From positions 226,299-290,298 of the forward strand of contig QKWP01000131.1 of NCBI GenBank assembly GCA_003550325.1: a stretch of 64,000 nt of DNA, written 5' to 3'. The position numbers and the translations under genes are program-made. The notes beneath the pieces are model-generated. The model saw nothing but the letters and a program-made list of their open reading frames with translations, ran no database searches and had not been told where the DNA came from. Below, piece by piece: positions 58,310 through 64,000 of this stretch. The DNA comes from Gigaspora rosea (Eukaryota > Glomeromycota > Glomeromycetes > Diversisporales > Gigasporaceae). Position 1 is the first letter of the stretch. Every line of letters starts with the position of its first letter.

Positions 58310-58449
58310 TATCGTGCAATTATGATCATGATTTAAAAGTTGTGATTGGCTAACTGAGTTTTAATTTGGGATTGTTGTGCTTACTTAATAACATACAAAA
58401 AATAACAATAAGAAATTTTTTCATGATCATATGAGTTTGCACGATAATA
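58310..58449. mobile_element. Small MITE TTATCGTGCAA...TTGCACGATAA
   Basis: ATCGTGCAATTATGATCATG and the inverted CATGATCATATGAGTTTGCAC with GATAA form 25-bp ends of a 140-bp element just outside the Mutator-like right end. A GTGATTGGCTAAC word lies inside. Confidence 0.55.
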
Positions 58450-59035
58450 ATAAATTCCAGGTCTAGTCTAGTACATAGTAAAAAGTTTGTACTATTAGAA
58501 GAAAAATTTAAAAAGTATGTAGCTTTTGATATATTTAAGTTGGTATGCTCTAGCTATATTTTGTATACAGTTGATACTTCTAATCTAGTCTATTAAGTTA
58601 TTGAATTAAGCATCCAACTATAGCTATCTAGCTTTCTATGCCTTTTGGATAGATCTATTAAAGGTTTAGTAATTTTATTATTATCTAATAATGTACTTTT
58701 ATAAAGTTTGTATCTATCCAGTACTTATATTTCATATTTTGTTCTTTGCTTACAAATTTTCTAAACCTTTAATTTCTAAAGAAAAGCCCTCTAATTTCTA
58801 GTATAAGTGTAATAATATTTATTTTTTTTAGTTTTATGTCTAGTAGCCTTATTGGCATGTCTAGTTCTCAAAGGTGTTATTTTGCTAGTTTATCTGCTTT
58901 ATATTATTTTTTCTTTTTTGTACAGTGTGCAATACTTATAGAATACACAAACTTTAAAGGCCAATAACTTTTAATTTAAACAGGATATTAAATAAGAATG
59001 CTGCTATTTTGTGGCTAAATTAATTTACTACAATA
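58450..59035. repeat. 580-bp interspersed repeat (partner 37785-38370)
   Basis: Colinear with 37785-38370 in the same orientation. No coding capacity. Confidence 0.7.
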
Positions 59036-59755
59036 TAGGGGTTAGTAAAACTAGATAGACAACTTTTATGATATATATAGCTAATGCTAATAAAATGTTA
59101 TGCATGATTTTGTATAACAATCAAATAGTTTATAATAAAAAACTTTGCAATACTATACTAATAAGTCTTTTAGCAATAATAACCAAGCACTGATTCAACA
59201 TATGTTATTGCTAAACTCTATTGCTGCTAGTTGGTAGGTTTATATAGAGATTGCATGCATATTGGTATTCACAAGGACAAAATTCATTTCTTTAAAATAA
59301 TTGAAATTGTTAAATGCAATCTTATTACTAACTCTATAAATATTTAACAATCTTTACTTTGTAAATTAGTTAAAAAGATGCTTCAATATGTGCACAATAT
59401 TAAGATAAAATATCATCAGCAAATTTTTAGTGGTAAAATTTTTCAAAAGATCTGGTGAACTTGTGAAATCTTTTGTGAACTACAATATAATTTGAAATAT
59501 TTTGCAAAAATATTTTTAAGTAATTTATTTTGAAATAATTTCAAAATATTTTAGACTAGGAAACTAAGCTAGATTAGTATATCTGTAGCCTGGGTGCATT
59601 GGACTGTATTTTCAAAATACTTCAAAATTTTGTATTGCTACAAGATCAGATTAGATCTATTGTTTATAAATTAGATCTTTTTTCATTTGTTTTTTTGTTT
59701 TTGTCTTGTTTTTTCTTTTTTATTTATTTATTTATTTTTTTTTTAATTTTTTTCA
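59036..59755. other. AT-rich intergenic DNA, nothing recognised
   Basis: No repeats or motifs are supported. The 84-residue open frame at 59599-59853 is mostly a T-run translation. Confidence 0.4.
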
Positions 59756-59759
59756 TACT

Positions 59760-60270
59760 TTACTTGAACACTAGCCCTTTGCAAAAAAACAACAACTTTT
59801 CAGCACTTTGCAAGAAGACCAATTTGACTTTGCAATTCAATTCAGACTTCTGACACTTTGTCAAAAATGCTTTTTTAACGAAATGATTTAGTTAGACACA
59901 AGTTTTCACAAGTTTTCACAAAGTTATGCCTTATTTATTTTTTAGTTTAATATTTTTTTGGTTTGTTTTTTTGTTTTTTTTAAACCTTTTTTTATTTATT
60001 TATTTTATTTGGCACTTTGCAAGACAATAACCTGGCAAGAACACTAACACTTAATTTAGAGAACCAGAGATTTGGAGCTTTATTTATTTTTTATTAAATT
60101 TGCTTACATATTTTGCTTTTTTAGTTGTTTTTTTTTACGCATTTTTTATTTTATTTATTTTACAACTTAACTTTTCTGACACTTTGCAAAAACACCAACT
60201 CTAACTTTTCTAGCACTTTGCAAGAACATACTAGATTTTTTCAGCAATTTGTAAGAACACCAATACTTAC
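59760..60270. repeat. Degenerate repeats of AGCACTTTGCAAGAACACCAA
   Basis: Variants occur near 59800, 59850, 60010, 60178, 60215 and 60245 (CACTTTGCAARAACACCAAC, CACTTTGTCAAAAATGC, and so on) separated by T-rich spacers. It is a decayed tandem or dispersed repeat. Confidence 0.55.
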
Positions 60271-60528
60271 TTCTGATAAATAATTTTTTTATTTTTTCAT
60301 TTTCTACTATTTTTAGAAAGTATTTAGAAAAAAGAAAAAATGAACTAACTTTGGGGTGTATAAAATAAGTGTGTAGAGCTAGTTTTTTTATTTTTTCTTC
60401 TACAAATAGTAATGGAATTAGATGCAACAAAGTGCAAAAGTAGTTAAAATAATATGTAATAATGTAAAAATAATACTGTAAGAATGTATAATAATTATAA
60501 TATAATATATAATAAAATATATAATATT

Positions 60529-61160
60529 AGGAAAATAAATTTGTAGCACCCGTGACATGTGGCACCCTCTGCTTCAACCAATCAAATCGCACGATTTTAT
60601 AGGAAAAAAATTTATTTTTTAAAATTTAAAATTTTACTTAATAAAGTGTAAAATATATATATAATAGCATGTCATATAACGTAAAATTTTATTCTGAACA
60701 ACTTTTTCTAAGTCGTAAAGATAGGTTATCTTAGTAAAAAAAACGTTTTATAAGAAAAATCAAAATTTCACAAAGTTAGCACATATAAAACTTTTTTTAC
60801 TAAACCAATCTACTTTTTAACTTAGAAAGAAGTTATTTAGCATAAAATTTTATATGTAATACTTGAATATAAATATAGATTATATTAGTAAAAAAAATTT
60901 TATATGTGCTAACGATCGAAATTTTTGATTTTTCTTATAAAACGGTATTTTTTTACTAAAACAATCTATCTTTATGACTTTGAAAAAGTTGTTCAGAATA
61001 AAATTTTACATTATATATTTTAATATCGCTTATTTATTTTTACATTTTACTAGTAAAATTTTTAATTTTTAAAACTTAAAATTTTTTGTCTAGAATCGTG
61101 CGATTTGATTGGTCGGAATCAGAGTGCAACATGTCGCGGATGCGACAAATTTCTATTTCC
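60529..61160. mobile_element. 630-bp palindromic MITE
   Basis: The ends AGGAAAATAAATTTGTAGC and (inverted) AGGAAATAGAAATTTGTCGC continue as ACATGTGGCACCCTCTG and ACATGTTGCACTCTGATTC, then a shared ACCAATCAAATCGCACGATT. Inverted pairing continues across nearly the whole element to a centre near 60845 (for example ATTTTATTCTGAACAACTTT pairs with AAGTTGTTCAGAATAAAAT). No coding capacity. Confidence 0.78.
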
Positions 61161-61200
61161 TATAATATTTATTAAAATATATATTTAATTTAAAATGTAA

Positions 61201-61403
61201 TATATATGTTGTGTCTCAGATTGATCCTTGTGTCAGATTGATACCTAGCCTAAATTAGATTAGGGTTAGAGTAAAATTATGGTAAAGTTAGGAGTTAGTT
61301 TAGGCCAGTTGTTGCTGATCATTTAATGCTGGTCAATTGATAGTCATCTGATGTGCATCGGATACAATCTGACGCAAGTTTTAATCTAAGGCACAACATA
61401 TAT
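61201..61403. mobile_element. 203-bp MITE TATATATGTTGTG...CACAACATATATA
   Basis: The left end TATATATGTTGTGTCTCAG, then CTTGTGTCAGATTGAT, pairs with the inverted right end ATCTGACGCAAG, then CTAAGGCACAACATATATA. The core holds TTAGGGTTAGAG. An (ATA)n run (61408-61425) follows. Confidence 0.65.
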
Positions 61404-61637
61404 AATGCATAATAATAATAATAATAAGCCTACCTAATACCTAAGATTAGCATTATCTGGCCACTCTAATGGTATCTAAGTGCAACCTGCCGCACTATTT
61501 CAATTGAAATAGACTGCTTGTTTAACTACTTAAAGTCAATAAAAAATACAAAATTTTATATTAAATTTTAAAAATTTTAAAAATTTCAAAATTTTGCGAA
61601 ATATTGTTAAATATTGCAAAATATTGCAGATTTATAT

Positions 61638-62158
61638 TGTTATAGAACAGGTTTCTAAATTCTAAATGCTAGAATATTCTTAGTGTTTCTATTACTTTAT
61701 TACTTTATTACTTTATTACTTTATTACTTTATTACTTTATTACTTTATTACTTTATTACTTTATTACTTTATTACTTTATTACTTTATTGGATTATTACT
61801 TTATTGTTTTATTACTTTACTTTATTGTTTTTATTGCTTTTCAAAAGATATATAAACCCTAGCTTTTATCCTTCCTTAACTTGAGGATTTGTTCCCTGCA
61901 ATTCTTTAGTTATAGGAATTCTTTAGGCACAGAAACCTTTAGATAGTCTTGTAGCAAAGTCTTGTAACGTACTTAAATAAAATATATCTTTGCCCAACTA
62001 AATACACTCCTGTTCTTTGAGTAAAATATATCGAACTGCCACAGTGAGGAAACATTCCACTTCCACACCGCTTCATATCTTCTCTGACCCTACAAGATCC
62101 CTGTCGCCGTGTGCTATGTTGCTAGTGGTATATTAAGAAGGCTATACCGCTTGTAACA
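61638..62158 (+). repeat. LTR-like fossil with adjacent PBS-like sequence
   Basis: A 521-bp stretch bounded by TGTTA and TAACA. It contains a TATA-like ATATAAACC, an AAATAAAATATA polyadenylation-like signal and an 8-bp minisatellite insertion. It is followed at once by TTTTGGTGCC, as expected for a primer-binding site. Consistent with the 5' LTR of an old LTR retrotransposon. No second LTR lies in the window and the family is not assigned. Confidence 0.45.
61691..61788. repeat. (ATTACTTT)n minisatellite, about 12 units
   Basis: Perfect 8-bp units, with degenerate continuation to about 61830. Confidence 0.92.
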
Positions 62159-62570
62159 TTTTGGTGCCTTCTGGCGGAATGCATCAAAAATAATTGGAAA
62201 GCATTAAAAACTGTTGAAAATATTAAAAACAGCCAGAACTTTTAGGACCTTCTTCTTCTCCTTCTCCTCATCTTTGAAATTAAAGCAGCCAGGAACATTG
62301 TACAAATATTGAAGGGTGGAAACATTAAGTTGAATCCTCTCCTTCTTTTTCTTTTGGGAAAGATTATTTTGTCTATTTACGTCTGACTATTACCAAAGAG
62401 TAATAGCTTTTGGTTTTCCTGTCGAATTGAAAGAGATTCGTTCAGAAGGGCATACTTGAAGCCTCTTGCATTTGTTGCACCGGTATTTTCCTGTCGAATT
62501 GAAAGAGATTCGTTTAGAAGGGCTTACTTGAAGCCTCTGCTTTTGTAGCACCCCATTTAGTTATTTAGTT
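62159..62570. repeat. Region after the LTR-like fossil, with a 72-bp tandem pair
   Basis: TTTTCCTGTCGAATTGAAAG at about 62415 is repeated at about 62487, each followed by AGATTCGTTYAGAAGGGC and ACTTGAAGCCTCT. It is probably part of the same fossil. No coding region recognised. Confidence 0.5.
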
Positions 62571-62639
62571 TTTTTGACACAGTTTAATAGTTTATTAATG
62601 AAAAATTTTTATGAAATGAAAAACCTCTCACCCTCTTAA

Positions 62640-63300
62640 AATTTGGTTCTCACCAAATCTCCAACTCTACAAAATCCCAAATCTACCACATTCTATATCA
62701 ACTCCACGTCCACTTAAACCCAACCCCATGAATTCCAAATTCATCCAAATCCCACTGTTACCACAAATCCAATTCACTAAAACCTGACTATATTAAACCC
62801 AACTCTAACCTCAGTACCCACTATATATGACTATAACAAAAAAAAAACATTTCACTATTTATTATTTACTTATCTCTTTATTTAATATATTTTAATTTAA
62901 TACATTTACCCAACCCAAACCTACTTCGGATTTCTAAACTCTAAACACAACTATTTTAGAAACCCTATCTTTAAACCCGATCCCCCACCACCGTACGCAT
63001 CTACTATTTCCCTCAACCGCGAATTTATCCTTATAACCATCTATACCGAATACCCTATTTCTAACTATCCAAAGCTCCCAAATCTAATCCAACTTTCGAA
63101 TCCACCTCTAATCACCCTTTCCAAATCTAATTCTAAACCCACCCTCTGCCTCCATCCATTCCTCATTATCCGCTTCTTACATCTAAAACTACCCCTAAAC
63201 CTTTATCCCTGATAACCCGCTAAACACTCAAACCCTAACCTCTCTTACTTCTAATTAACTAATCCTTAAATCCAAATCTATTCTACTAGCCTAAAACCTT
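62640..63300. other. C-rich, G-poor tract
   Basis: About 660 bp in which the plus strand has almost no G. It is rich in CCAAATC, AACCC and CTAACC-type words, including AAACCCTAACC and AACCCTATC. There is no tandem period and no open frame. The strand asymmetry is unlike the rest of the window. Confidence 0.6.
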
Positions 63301-63362
63301 ATCTCTTATAACCGTATCTATACAGACGTAATGCGATTACGGGACTTTTAGTCACTTTTTTT

Positions 63363-63596
63363 TTAAAAAAAAAATTGAAAATCCAATTTGGACAACCAAG
63401 TTCGTAAACGTTCTGCCGGACTTGGTTTACCAGTACCTCCGATTAGAGTGAAGAAGGCCCAATTTCCCATCTCAAATACCAACATTCTAAATTCACCAAA
63501 ATCCTGATTTTCTACCTTCGATTCAAAGAATCTCGCTCGATCTCCATCCGAAACTTCAACTTCTCCAAAGATATTGGCTTCCAACCGATTTGTCAA
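63363..63596 (-). CDS. Short unidentified open frame
   Basis: A 77-residue minus-strand frame starting MTNRLEANIFGEVEVSDGDR and ending in the translation of an A-run (LDFQFFF). Its base composition is markedly less AT-rich than the flanks and the protein looks soluble and globular (FGEFRMLVFEMGNWAFFTLI). The last residues and stop come from the poly-A tract, so the true end may be upstream or in another exon. The family is not recognised. It could be an exon of a larger gene or part of a repeat. Confidence 0.3.
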   Translation of the reverse strand: MTNRLEANIFGEVEVSDGDRARFFESKVENQDFGEFRMLVFEMGNWAFFTLIGGTGKPSPAERLRTWLSKLDFQFFF

Positions 63597-63879
63597 GTCT
63601 AATTTGCCCTATCGAAAAAAAATTTATTAGTACTTATATTATGGAAGACTACAAACAACCACCATGCCATGCACATTTCGCTAGACCCAAGTCACCTCAT
63701 ACCTCTGAAAAAAAAAAATTTCGACATTACTAGTCTAAAGACCCCATCTTCCAATATATTCACCGATCTTAATTCAAAAAAAAAAAAGAAATTTTTTTTG
63801 TATACAGTATACGAAATATATATATATACATATTCAAAAAAAAGCTATTAGTACTTATCCTGTAGTAAATCGATCCTAA

Positions 63880-64000
63880 AACCCGTGAAGTACCAAGAAA
63901 CCCCAAAGCTCTTATGCCGCTAGAGTGAACATTTGAATAAAGACCCAGAGAAGTTCCCCGTCGAGTATCATCCCAAGGACAAGACTCAGATACGAGACCC
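63880..64000. other. GC-richer segment cut by the window edge, possibly coding
   Basis: Composition shifts to near balance. The plus strand is open from 63924 to the end (SEHLNKDPEKFPVEYHPKDK...), and one minus-strand frame is open across the whole segment (GTSLGLYSNVHSSGIRALGF...). Only one, or neither, can be real; sequence beyond the window is needed. Confidence 0.2.

Noticed and set aside
1-64000. CRISPR array, bacterial operon or defence island
   Set aside because: Repeats here are palindromic MITEs, satellites or segmental duplications without uniform spacers; genes have spliceosomal introns and no operon structure.

Overview
The window is very AT-rich, repeat-dense eukaryotic DNA. The best match is a glomeromycotinan (arbuscular mycorrhizal) fungus such as Rhizophagus. 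The reasons are a tandemly multiplied Sel1-repeat plus protein-kinase gene family, a secreted ML-domain (MD-2-related lipid recognition) protein, a Mutator-like transposase with a SWIM zinc finger, short GT-AG introns of about 65-85 bp, and many palindromic MITEs. The organism assignment is inference from gene content and composition. There is no rRNA, CRISPR array, intact tRNA or bacterial operon.

Layout. 1-11.2 kb is gene-poor and built of foldback or MITE-like elements and tandem repeats: ACGTTAACGT palindromes, a 390-bp palindrome, an 80-bp hairpin array, a tandemly duplicated MITE, a 430-bp foldback element and an unusual ATCGATTA-word element. An intronless secreted ML protein gene lies at 11.7-12.1 kb. 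More MITEs, a tRNA-like relic and a minisatellite follow to 14.7 kb.

14.7-50.6 kb is a decayed tandem segmental duplication. The ancestral unit carried a B12-binding radical-SAM gene (minus strand), about 2.2-3.4 kb of intergenic DNA with its own MITEs, a two-exon Sel1-kinase gene (plus strand) and a conserved 3' flank. Unit 1 is 14.72-23.2 kb. Unit 2 is split: its 5' flank lies at 24.4-27.24 kb and its gene at 33.95-37.3 kb, with about 6.7 kb of repeats between them. Unit 3 is 38.41-49.28 kb and unit 4 is a gene-less stub at 49.29-50.61 kb. The kinase genes retain most catalytic motifs, but each copy has at least one reading-frame lesion. In two of the three, one lesion is a single extra A in an A-tract exactly at the Sel1/kinase boundary. 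Both radical-SAM copies are pseudogenes.

52.7-58.27 kb is a nearly complete Mutator-like element. Its terminal inverted repeats are about 0.8 kb and are themselves palindromic. They flank a spliced, now frame-broken transposase gene on the minus strand. 58.3-64 kb holds interspersed repeats, two palindromic MITEs, an 8-bp minisatellite, an LTR-like fossil, a G-poor/C-rich tract and a short unidentified open frame. A sequencing gap (203 N) lies at 32437-32639 and a single N at 4394.
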